Source of the DNA: Gammaproteobacteria bacterium UBA3067
GTDB taxonomy: Bacteria > Pseudomonadota > Gammaproteobacteria > Pseudomonadales > UBA3067
Length of the DNA stretch: 16,110 nucleotides
NCBI GenBank assembly: GCA_002366835.1
Contig: DFBZ01000140.1
Location: forward strand, 1 to 16,110
Direction: 5' to 3'
Part shown: piece by piece, positions 1-6,310 of the stretch
Position numbering within the stretch: the first letter of the stretch is position 1
Layout of the letters: each line of letters begins with the position of its first letter
Program-made: the position numbers and the translations under genes
The notes under the pieces: generated by a model
Told to the model about the DNA's origin: nothing
Database searches by the model: none
Seen by the model: only the letters and a program-made list of their open reading frames with translations

Positions 1-639
1 CTTGGTTCAACAATACAGGGCTTGCGCTCTGAGATGACAGGCCATAATGAAAAATGGGCGACGGAGTCCATTCAGCAGCGCATGGTCTACTGCACCAGTT
101 TTAAACAAGCTGTTTATGTGGATGGTAATGCTTTTAATCTGCCGACTCAGGCTGGCTTGTGGCTTGATTACCGTAATATAGATATTTCCCGTTATGAACG
201 GATCATTATTGTTGAGAACCTCGAAGCTTTTATATTCTGGTCTGAGTTTAATACCCCCGAAAGTATTGCGGGGGCACTGGTTTTGTATCGTGGCCACGAT
301 ATAAGTGCCAAGGCAGTACAGCAGTTTTTAAGCGAATTATCTGATACGCTTCATATTACTGTATTCTCTGATCCTGACCCCAGTGGCTTGAAAATAGTAA
401 TCGATACTCCCCATGTAAGCAGTGCGCTTATCCCAGAAAATGTGGAAAGCTTGAAGTCTCAAACCAATACAGAACGCTTTGCCAAGCAGTTAACGGTAAA
501 TACTACAATAAAGAATAAAGCGCAGTGCTTTTCACCCGCTTTTCAGATATATGTTGCGGCCATTGTTGATTCAGGTATTGCCATCAGTCAGGAGAAACTG
601 TGCCACAACAAGGTTCCTTTAAAGCTTATAGAAATTTGA
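1..639 (+). CDS. JetD-like / DUF7281-type Toprim protein, 5' end outside the window
   Basis: The frame is open from base 1, so the gene begins upstream; the first possible internal start (TTG at 22) has no special support. The visible part of about 210 codons has a Toprim-like pattern: a beta strand leading to VENLEAF (codons 64-70 counted from base 22), then LVLYRGHD (87-93), then VFSDPDPSGL (114-123). In Toprim folds the early Glu and a later DxD bind the catalytic metal. This arrangement resembles the C-terminal half of JetD, the nuclease of Wadjet (JetABCD) anti-plasmid systems, and small DUF7281-type proteins; that assignment is recall of family style, not a search. Known JetD proteins are encoded last in their operon, and here no gene follows on the same strand for almost 400 bases, which fits an operon end. 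It could instead be a stand-alone Toprim protein. Confidence 0.55.
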   Translation, partial: LGSTIQGLRSEMTGHNEKWATESIQQRMVYCTSFKQAVYVDGNAFNLPTQAGLWLDYRNIDISRYERIIIVENLEAFIFWSEFNTPESIAGALVLYRGHDISAKAVQQFLSELSDTLHITVFSDPDPSGLKIVIDTPHVSSALIPENVESLKSQTNTERFAKQLTVNTTIKNKAQCFSPAFQIYVAAIVDSGIAISQEKLCHNKVPLKLIEI

Positions 640-759
640 ATATGGCCTTAGCTTTTTCAGAAATATCCATTACCCTGCCCCCTTTGATGCAAGTGCGTGC
701 TTTACAGCTCAATTGGCTCAGAAGCCCCACCTTCAAATAGAGGCCAGGCTTCTCTTATT

Positions 760-972
760 TCATTTCAACGGGAAATAAATATCGGTAATGAGTTCACACT
801 CATCCGCTTCATGAACAAGGTTCACATAATGGAAAAAGCAGGGATGATCACGCACTTCTTCACCTCTTTGGGGTAACCACTCAGCCAAGTGCGAACAAGT
901 AACTAAGAATTGATTATTGCTTACACTTTGACGCACAATTACAAACTGTATTCCTATATAGATGTTTCTGAC
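760..972 (-). pseudogene. C-terminal fragment of a GyrI-like / AraC effector-binding domain protein
   Basis: This minus-strand frame has no start codon. It runs from an in-frame stop at 973-975 to a stop at 760-762, about 70 codons. Its second half reads HLAEWLPQRGEE, then HPCFFHYVN, then ELITDIYFPLK before the stop, which matches the ending typical of GyrI-like small-molecule-binding domains (EWLP.SG, a DAPCFE-like strand, then LLTDIY.PL). Such domains occur alone or fused to AraC-type regulators. Everything N-terminal is missing, so I call it a relic. It fills most of the 380-base gap between the JetD-like gene and the quinoprotein gene; the rest of that gap (640-759 and 973-1022) shows nothing I recognise. 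Confidence 0.5.
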
Positions 973-1022
973 TCACTCCAAGCCGATAAAAACAATTCTC
1001 CCCCATTGATGGACATACCAGT

Positions 1023-2618
1023 ATGCGCTTTTATTTAAATACTTTTCTTATCCTCGCCTTTCTGGCTCCAACCTCCAGCTATGCAAAAGATTGCATCAAG
1101 AGCACTGAAACACTTAAAGAGGTACGCGCCCAGGGCTGGGGTTTCGATGAAAAGAATACGCGCTTTATACCCAAGGATATTGCCGGCCTCAGCCCTGAAG
1201 ACGTCCCCCGTTTAAAATTGAAATGGGCATTTAAGTATGAAATGGCCATACAGGCACGCTCTCAGCCGGCTGTCTCAAACGATACTGTCTATGCTGGGGA
1301 TCAATACGGAACACTTTACGCACTCGATACAAAAACGGGCTGTACACGCTGGGAGTTTGATACAACCTGGGAAGTACGCACGGCAATCAGCCTGGGGAAA
1401 AATATAAATGGCCGAGACATGGTGTTTTTTGGTGACTTACGTGCCAATGCCTTTGCAATCGACGCCAATACAGGCGAAAAGATATGGCAGAAAAAGGTCG
1501 ATGACCACATTGGTGCAACCATCACTGGCACACCAAAACTGCATAAAGGCACCCTTTACGTACCCATTTCTTCCCTAGAAGTCGCCTTGGCAGCAGCACC
1601 GATTTACCCCTGCTGTACCTTCAGTGGCGCGGTTGCTGCACTGGATGCGGCCACGGGGGAAATCAAATGGAAGACACCCGTGTTGGAAGAAGCCCAAAAG
1701 CAAGGAACTAACGCCCTGTTTATTTCTCGCTATGGGCCTTCTGGTGCACCCATATGGAATAGCCCGACGATCGACGAGAAACGCAACGTTCTCTATGTGG
1801 GAACCGGTGAAAATTATTCCCACCCCACCAGCAATAGCAGTGATTCCGTGATCGCCATGAACCTGGATACCGGTAAAATAAAATGGATACATCAGCTGAC
1901 GCCGAACGATGCCTGGAACATGGCCTGCACACTTCCCATACGGGGAACCAACTGCCCTGAAAATACGGGCAAAGACCTCGATGTAGGCGCCTCTCCCATT
2001 CTAGCGCGCTCTAGCGATGGAACAGACATCTTACTGGTAGGACAGAAATCTGCCGATGTCTGGGGGCTCAATCCTGATACAGGTGAAACCATTTGGAAAA
2101 GGAAAGTCGGCCGGGGCGGCGCACTTGGAGGTATTCACTGGGGCATGAGTGTGGAGGGTAACCAGCTTTATGTACCCAACTCAGACTATGGGCTTTCTTT
2201 CATGGGCCTGAAGGTTCTTGACCCTGATAACAAAGAACCCAAACAGCCAAACCTCACTGCTTTAGATATAAAAACGGGTGATGTAATCTGGCGTAATGAC
2301 CTTAAACCGGTTTGTGCAGATATAAAGGAATGTGATCCAGGCTTATCTGCAGCAACCACCTCTATTCCTGGTGTCGTATTCTCAGGAGCCTTAGATGGTC
2401 ATCTACGAGCCTATTCAAGCAAAGACGGAAGCCTGCTTTGGGACGTTGATACCAAAGAGGAAGTGACCACCGTTTCTGGAAAAACAGCAGAAGGCGGATC
2501 ACTTGATATCGATGGCCCAGTTATCGTTGATGGACAAGTGTACGTCAACTCAGGCTACGGTAGTTTCGGCGAAATACCAGGTAATGTGCTTTTAGTATAT
2601 TCCGTTGATGGGAAATAG
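1023..2618 (+). CDS. Secreted PQQ-type beta-propeller dehydrogenase, PVA-dehydrogenase-like, no haem domain
   Basis: The 531-aa product has a signal peptide (residues 1-21, hydrophobic FLILAFLAP, cleavage after SSYA) and should be periplasmic. The body is a quinoprotein propeller: repeated blades of the type YALDTKTG...W (98-110), AALDAATGEIKW (205-216), AMNLDTGKIKW and GLNPDTGETIW. GWGFDEKNTRF (38-48), the LKLKWAF strand, the vicinal pair C197-C198 in YPCCTF, GTGENYS and a GG.LGG.HWGM stretch resemble polyvinyl-alcohol dehydrogenases, which oxidise secondary alcohols using PQQ. Those enzymes often carry a cytochrome c domain; no CxxCH is present here, so electrons would have to leave through a separate carrier. 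The start is supported by the signal peptide although no clear ribosome site precedes it. The real substrate is unknown; PVA itself is unlikely to be deduced from this. Confidence 0.8.
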   Translation: MRFYLNTFLILAFLAPTSSYAKDCIKSTETLKEVRAQGWGFDEKNTRFIPKDIAGLSPEDVPRLKLKWAFKYEMAIQARSQPAVSNDTVYAGDQYGTLYALDTKTGCTRWEFDTTWEVRTAISLGKNINGRDMVFFGDLRANAFAIDANTGEKIWQKKVDDHIGATITGTPKLHKGTLYVPISSLEVALAAAPIYPCCTFSGAVAALDAATGEIKWKTPVLEEAQKQGTNALFISRYGPSGAPIWNSPTIDEKRNVLYVGTGENYSHPTSNSSDSVIAMNLDTGKIKWIHQLTPNDAWNMACTLPIRGTNCPENTGKDLDVGASPILARSSDGTDILLVGQKSADVWGLNPDTGETIWKRKVGRGGALGGIHWGMSVEGNQLYVPNSDYGLSFMGLKVLDPDNKEPKQPNLTALDIKTGDVIWRNDLKPVCADIKECDPGLSAATTSIPGVVFSGALDGHLRAYSSKDGSLLWDVDTKEEVTTVSGKTAEGGSLDIDGPVIVDGQVYVNSGYGSFGEIPGNVLLVYSVDGK

Positions 2619-2680
2619 CTGCCAAAGTTTGAGAGCCACAGTAGAAGCGCTTGCCTAAACCTCCTGCGCTTTCTTGGCAG
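2619..2680. repeat. Nested inverted repeat directly after the quinoprotein stop codon
   Basis: The outer arms CTGCCAA (2619-2625) and TTGGCAG (2674-2680) are perfect. An inner pair GAAGCGC (2644-2650) and GCGCTTTC (2666-2673) pairs with one bulge and abuts the outer right arm. No T-run follows, so it is not a standard intrinsic terminator. It may fold in RNA as a 3' protective structure, or in single-stranded DNA like a recombination site. It lacks AAC/GTT boxes at its ends, so it is not called attC. Confidence 0.5.
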
Positions 2681-2710
2681 ATATTCCTGCACGACACAGA
2701 AGCAAATTGT

Positions 2711-2781
2711 CGCACTTGGGGTTAAATAAAATGGAGATCCTAGTATCCGTTGTTATATTTTTTTGGGTGCGCCCAAGTGCG
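2711..2781 (-). repeat. Intergenic repeat R1 (GCACTTGGGG family), with perfect 10-bp inverted ends
   Basis: The 71-bp unit starts CGCACTTGGG (2711-2720) and ends CCCAAGTGCG (2772-2781), a perfect inverted pair. Between them are blocks shared with R2-R4: TTAAATAAA, a G/A-rich stretch, then CCTAGTATC (CCTAATATCG in the other copies) and a TTATATTTT-like stretch. It lies 94 bases after the carbonic anhydrase stop on the minus strand. R1 is the most palindromic copy; the others keep the CCCCAAGTGC end well and the other end less well. Family unknown to me. Confidence 0.65.
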
Positions 2782-2823
2782 CCTTGACCCCTGAGGAATT
2801 TAACGCCACAAATCACCGGCTAT

Positions 2824-2856
2824 CCAAAACTGCATAGCGAAGCAGTGCAGTTTTGG
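2824..2856. repeat. Strong hairpin downstream of the carbonic anhydrase gene
   Basis: Arms CCAAAACTGCA (2824-2834) and TGCAGTTTTGG (2846-2856) are perfectly complementary over 11 bp around an 11-base loop. It starts about 20 bases after the minus-strand stop codon. There is no T-run after it on the minus strand, so if it ends or protects the transcript it does not do so as a classical intrinsic terminator. A GTTAAAT box (minus strand, near 2807-2813) on the far side could make it part of a degenerate attC site; that is weak. Confidence 0.55.
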
Positions 2857-2874
2857 GTTCTCATTACACTACAT

Positions 2875-3744
2875 TTAATGAGCAATTTTTGAAATAAGAT
2901 CGGGGTTTGTAACGAGGTTTCTTACACCATGCGCATGATCTTCATTAAAAGCATTACCCTTACACCATTTGCCAACGCTCTGAATATTAACTTTGGCAAC
3001 ATTTGGACGCACACTCCATGAAACCTGAAATGGAGAGCCTTTTTCATTGTAACCTGGGCCTGTAGTTGATCCAGCGTACTCAATAGGTGCACCCGTGTTG
3101 CTTGGAATATTCATTGCCTGATGCAAGCCGTTCTTTTTTCCATGTTCGGTTAAGCTGCCAAAATCAAGCGCACTTTTATCATTAACCAAAACATATACCT
3201 GTGTTTCTACGCGCAACTGAGGATTATTGATCGCATCATTTAAGCATGAACCTAATGTTGGGCCTGGTTTGACCTGAGCAGTTGAGTGTACATAGTGAAC
3301 TTCAATGGTATCACCAGCAGCTAAAGCCCCATGCTTGCTAGGACAAATATCATGCCCTACTGATCTAAGCTCTGAAGCATTCAGTTTACCTGAGTACTTG
3401 TAACCACTTTGAAATCCATGACCATCTCCATTACCCGCATATTTAGTAAACTCACCACCTTTATGTTCAGCATTTTTATGAAAATGGATATTACAAAGAT
3501 TCATTTCTGTAGATGCAGGCGCGGCACTAAATGATCGTGGGTTATTGCCAGCCGCCGCATCAATATCACGCGGAGATTGTGGACCAAATCCTTTGCCTTT
3601 TGTATTTATTGCAAGCATTGCTCTTTGTTCAGAGATAACCTTATCCGATACTGCTACATGTACATCATGACCGCTCCCTTTGGCACTAGTGAGCGCAGGC
3701 AATAGTGAGGCCGCCGCAAATGCAATAACTGTTTTTTTATTCAT
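2875..3744 (-). CDS. Delta-class carbonic anhydrase-like secreted protein
   Basis: The 289-aa product begins with a signal peptide (KKTVIAFAAASLLPALTSA, cleavage near residue 21), so it is periplasmic or secreted. The core resembles bacterial delta-class carbonic anhydrases, which hydrate CO2 to bicarbonate with a bound metal. Visible candidate ligands are H87 and H89 in CNIHFHKNAEH (84-94), with E93-H94 close by, and H150 or H153 in IEVHYVHS (147-154). This H-x-H plus distant H layout parallels the alpha-class arrangement. Cys84, Cys134, Cys167 and Cys261 could form two disulfides, as expected outside the cytoplasm. Start ATG at 3744 has AGGA upstream. A possible promoter lies at 3795-3822. 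The gene is followed by the 11-bp hairpin and repeat R1. The class is assigned by recall of family features; catalytic activity is inferred. Confidence 0.75.
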   Translation of the reverse strand: MNKKTVIAFAAASLLPALTSAKGSGHDVHVAVSDKVISEQRAMLAINTKGKGFGPQSPRDIDAAAGNNPRSFSAAPASTEMNLCNIHFHKNAEHKGGEFTKYAGNGDGHGFQSGYKYSGKLNASELRSVGHDICPSKHGALAAGDTIEVHYVHSTAQVKPGPTLGSCLNDAINNPQLRVETQVYVLVNDKSALDFGSLTEHGKKNGLHQAMNIPSNTGAPIEYAGSTTGPGYNEKGSPFQVSWSVRPNVAKVNIQSVGKWCKGNAFNEDHAHGVRNLVTNPDLISKIAH

Positions 3745-3794
3745 AATTCAAATCCTGTGTTGTTGGAAAATTATTAGATTCGTAGAAAACACCA

Positions 3795-3822
3795 TATATA
3801 TATTTTGTGAGCGCCAGAACAA
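3795..3822 (-). promoter_or_regulatory. Possible sigma-70 promoter of the carbonic anhydrase gene
   Basis: On the minus strand TTGTTC (3822-3817) and TATATA (3800-3795) are 16 bases apart, 50 bases upstream of the ATG. The -35 box matches only partly and the region is AT-rich, so this is a weak call. Confidence 0.3.
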
Positions 3823-3839
3823 ACTAGGTAGGCCACGAA

Positions 3840-3941
3840 CAACTACGAGACACCCATAAAGTTATTACCGAGCGTGCTAAGAGTTAAATAAAGCGGAGGC
3901 CCTAATATCGCCACAACATTTTTGAGAGTGCCCCCAAGTGC
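3840..3941 (-). repeat. Intergenic repeat R2 (GCACTTGGGG family)
   Basis: Plus-strand reading: ACACCCATAAAGTTATTACC, then GAGCGTGCTAAGAGTTAAAT, then AAAGCGGAGGCCCTAATATCG, ending CCCCAAGTGC at 3941. It matches R3 over its full length and R4 over most of it. It ends 22 bases from the methyltransferase stop codon. On the minus strand the stop codon is within GCGTAACAAGCAATTGTG, which resembles the R'' side of the attC after NTF2/SnoaL copy A, so the repeat appears to occupy the interior of an attC-like site. Confidence 0.65.
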
Positions 3942-3963
3942 ATTTATTAATCACAATTGCTTG

Positions 3964-4641
3964 TTACGCGGATTTAACCACCAACATCTGAGTAGCCCCT
4001 TTTTGAAATTCGTATTTGACATTTTCTTTCGTGCACTTCAAATCTATTTGTTCTAGAGCCAATATGACCTCATTTAAATGGGGTGACACCATGCCATTTA
4101 GTGATATAAGAGGGTAGATTCTAACTTCTGAAGCCACCCTACAAAGCTCTTTAATAGATTGAATATGTTGATTCAAGCTAACATGCTCACTATAAAGGAA
4201 TAGATAATGAGAGCAAAGAGCAAGATCAAACTGGTTGTTTTTGAAGCTCAATTTTGGCAACGACTCTTGAACATAGCGACCTGCAGACTTACCAGCTTCA
4301 AAGTTAACAATAAACTTATTCATTGCTGCGATTCTGACTTTGCCAAGCGCCGCGACTGAAGGAATGTTCTTCCAGGTATACATCTCTTTATTTTTTTCTG
4401 CTTGAGGCATAACTTCTTTATAAACTTCAGCTATGCGGCTTTGTAACTCCTCAGCAGTAAATTCATAGATAGGATCAACAGAAATAATTTTACCACCGCG
4501 CTGGGTTAATTCCGCATTAAATGATGCCGGACCATCACTACAGCCAAGAATCGACTTTTTAAGATCATTGTCAGTTAAGCTAAATATCTCCCGATACTCT
4601 TCAAATGACCTGCCCCACGGGACGATATTTTTCAATTCCAC
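3964..4641 (-). CDS. Class I SAM-dependent methyltransferase, cassette-like gene
   Basis: The 225-aa cytoplasmic protein has a Rossmann-type methyltransferase core: motif I ILGCSDGPASF (31-41) binding S-adenosylmethionine, an acidic residue D56 after strand 2 (ISVDP), and motif IV FDLALCSHYLFLY (138-150). The stretch around YTWKN and RIAAMNKF is an insertion typical of uncharacterised methyltransferases. The substrate is not predictable. Start is GTG at 4641 with AAGGAAG six bases upstream. The stop codon sits in the box GCGTAAC (3963-3969), which pairs with the upstream box GTTATGT (4697-4691) through five normal and two G-T pairs, so this is plausibly one integron cassette. No promoter of its own is obvious. 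Confidence 0.8.
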   Translation of the reverse strand: MELKNIVPWGRSFEEYREIFSLTDNDLKKSILGCSDGPASFNAELTQRGGKIISVDPIYEFTAEELQSRIAEVYKEVMPQAEKNKEMYTWKNIPSVAALGKVRIAAMNKFIVNFEAGKSAGRYVQESLPKLSFKNNQFDLALCSHYLFLYSEHVSLNQHIQSIKELCRVASEVRIYPLISLNGMVSPHLNEVILALEQIDLKCTKENVKYEFQKGATQMLVVKSA

Positions 4642-4690
4642 TATCTACTTCCTTGATATGTTTAATGCCACTTGGATTCAAATAATAAGT

Positions 4691-4740
4691 ACATAACTTG
4701 AATTTTCCCGCAGTCTTTAAGTTAATTGCTCTTGTTAGCC
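4691..4740 (-). other. attC-like recombination site after NTF2/SnoaL copy A
   Basis: On the minus strand the site runs from R''-like GGCTAAC (4740-4734) to R'-like GTTATGT (4697-4691). GGCTAAC is the exact complement of GTTAGCC (5563-5557) just before the same gene's start, as expected when both come from one circular cassette. Inner boxes are less clear: TAACTT and AAGTTA form a 6-bp pair. At 50 bases it is short for an attC. Confidence 0.5.
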
Positions 4741-4763
4741 ATCAAATTCGAGCACCCCAGGAG

Positions 4764-5531
4764 CTAAAACTTTCCGTTGTTGTTCTTCCATTTATCACGA
4801 GAAGGAATAGCTTCCGTCGTATCCCAATGCTCAACAATTTTCCCACCATCTAAACGATAGAGATCAAAGAAAGAAGATTCTACTTGATTGGCACTACCTT
4901 CACACACAGATAGAACAAAGTTACCATCCGCTAGAAATCGGTGAGATTTCTCATAATTGATTGAAATTGAACCATCGGTATTAGATTTTGATAGTGCAGC
5001 ACTCAGCTTGTCCAGATCATTTCCAAAGCGGGGACTATGCTCCATATACTGTTCGGCGTTTATGTAGTTGCCCAGCTTTTCAATGCAACCATTAATAAGT
5101 ACGTCCTCAACAAATGATTGGATCAATATTCGATTACTTTCGGTGTTTTCTTGATCCTTCACTTCTGTTTCACCGTCAACCATGCTGTTGCCAGAGATAT
5201 TGGGCTCTTGCCTTCTTTGAATATTGTCCCAATGCTCAACTGCTTGACCATCTTCGAATCGAAATATTTCAAATCCTACATTCCGTAATGAGAAATCATA
5301 TTCAGTATGAGCAAACACAAAATCACCATCCTCAAAGACGCGTACAATATTCACGCGTGGAGATGTTTTTGATAGGCGTTTAAATAGTTCCGCTAAGCCT
5401 TCGTTACCTTCATGAGTCTGGGGATTATGTTGAATATATTTTTCTTCGTTAACGACTATTATGGATGCGGGATCACCAGTCTCAATGCTCTTCAACAAAC
5501 TACATATCTGTTCTTTTTTATTTGGAACCAT
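4764..5531 (-). CDS. Tandem two-domain NTF2/SnoaL-like protein, copy A
   Basis: The 255-aa cytoplasmic protein consists of two SnoaL/NTF2-like cone folds: residues 8-105 with YIQHNP (32-37), a FVFAHTEYD strand and VEHWD (98-102), and residues 133-240 with YMEHSP (162-167) and VEHWD (233-237). The H-P and EHWD pairs are typical of the SnoaL-like aldol-condensing/polyketide-cyclase superfamily, whose members act on varied small molecules or only bind them; no substrate can be named. A linker (106-132) rich in E, N and D joins the domains. The start ATG has AGGTAG upstream. It is flanked by complementary boxes GTTAGCC and GGCTAAC. Copy B differs by about ten residues, so both genes look intact and possibly functional. 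Confidence 0.8.
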   Translation of the reverse strand: MVPNKKEQICSLLKSIETGDPASIIVVNEEKYIQHNPQTHEGNEGLAELFKRLSKTSPRVNIVRVFEDGDFVFAHTEYDFSLRNVGFEIFRFEDGQAVEHWDNIQRRQEPNISGNSMVDGETEVKDQENTESNRILIQSFVEDVLINGCIEKLGNYINAEQYMEHSPRFGNDLDKLSAALSKSNTDGSISINYEKSHRFLADGNFVLSVCEGSANQVESSFFDLYRLDGGKIVEHWDTTEAIPSRDKWKNNNGKF

Positions 5532-5556
5532 TGATGCTACCTATGATTTTTATGAT

Positions 5557-5563
5557 GGCTAAC
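5557..5563 (-). other. R'-like attC box at the start of the NTF2/SnoaL copy A cassette
   Basis: Minus-strand GTTAGCC lies 26 bases before the ATG and is the exact complement of GGCTAAC at the other end of the gene (4734-4740). Copy B has the same box at 12580-12586. Confidence 0.5.
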
Positions 5564-5913
5564 GTTTACAGAAAAGTGGAATCGCATAACCCAAAAAAGG
5601 AGATTAAACCTGTCTTGCGGCAATCTTTCATCCGAAGTGTATTTGCAATTTCCGCTTCATAGAGATGTTGTACAAAGCCAGTGGCACAGGCTTCATTTAA
5701 GGAATTTCCTTTTCTAAACCTGTTCCAGACGCTATGCGTGTACCGGAGTGGGCCACCGCACTGATTGCAAAAAAGTAACACATCCTCCCTATCGCTACCA
5801 ATCTACATTTTCGCACCACTCAGATCGCCCAATATATCCCCGCAGCGCCCTCTATCCTTCTTGCTACTCGAAGCATAAAGCCTGTAATAACGCACCATAA
5901 GCATCCCTTCTGG

Positions 5914-6203
5914 GTGCTCAGTCTAGCTATCCATACACAGCGCCAGACGAGCCAATGGATTTATTTAAACACCGTATTTTTTCCACCAGGGATTGCCAAA
6001 AAAAAGACCATACAAAAGCGATATACCGCTCTATTTGACGAGATAATACCGGACAATATAGCCGAAGAAATACGCCATTCGATTAACCAAGTTTGGGCAT
6101 TAGGTGATGAGGGGTTTAAGCAGCAAATAGAAAAATAAACGGGCAGATGTGCCTCATCTCTGGCAAGAGGAGGGGGACAGGCGGCCAGAAGGATATCAGG
6201 CAA
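5914..6203 (+). pseudogene. C-terminal remnant of a REP-associated tyrosine transposase (RAYT / Y1 type)
   Basis: The frame from 5914 to 6138 reads WIYLN..., then QKRYTALFDEIIP, EEIRHSINQVWALGDEGFK, ending QQIEK and a stop. This matches the C-terminal tail of Y1-type RAYT transposases (a YRALF.. stretch followed by IR...NQ.WALG..RF...I). The frame resumes after the stop as TGRCASSLARGG, which resembles the next part of that tail, so the stop at 6136-6138 is a disabling mutation. The catalytic HUH and tyrosine regions are absent. The first 15 codons have no clear match, and the GTG start is not meaningful. It marks an old insertion at the left edge of the block holding the two larger genes. 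Confidence 0.6.
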
Positions 6204-6256
6204 AGAGTTAATATCTAGTACTCTGACCGCTTTGGTAGGTGTCTATATTTTTAGTT

Positions 6257-6288
6257 GGTACTCTTCGATAGTACCGACCGCGTTATGC
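6257..6288 (-). other. Hairpin with a GCATAAC box downstream of the ankyrin gene
   Basis: After the ankyrin stop codon the minus strand carries GCATAAC (6288-6282), then a hairpin with arms GGTACT/AGTACC (6257-6262 and 6270-6275). GCATAAC equals the R''-like box at the end of the GNAT gene. No matching GTTATGC box is seen upstream of the ankyrin gene, and no T-run follows the hairpin, so this may be a degenerate attC start, a weak transcript end, or chance. Confidence 0.3.
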
Positions 6289-6310
6289 TCCCTGGTTACT
6301 GACTTCACAG

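Larger units (their letters stand above)
4735..5878 (-). repeat. Duplicated segment, copy A (partner at 11758-12897)
   Basis: About 1.14 kb is shared with 11758-12897: the NTF2/SnoaL gene plus some 340 bases upstream of it. The shared block ends, on the minus strand, within GGCTAA and begins at TTATGCTTCG, both of which look like attC box sequences, so the unit has cassette-like limits. The gene parts are about 96% identical in protein, while the non-genic part (5564-5878) is visibly more divergent with small indels. That 300-base non-genic part holds a minus-strand frame at 5566-5781 that is broken by an indel in comparison with copy B; I recognise no function in it. Confidence 0.85.

Noticed and set aside
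2619..2680. Nested inverted repeat as an attC site
   Set aside because: The ends lack the AAC/GTT boxes needed for an integrase crossover.
3840..3941. Vibrio-type VCR attC repeat
   Set aside because: The repeat lacks the R/L box order of VCRs; it is kept as a separate unclassified family.
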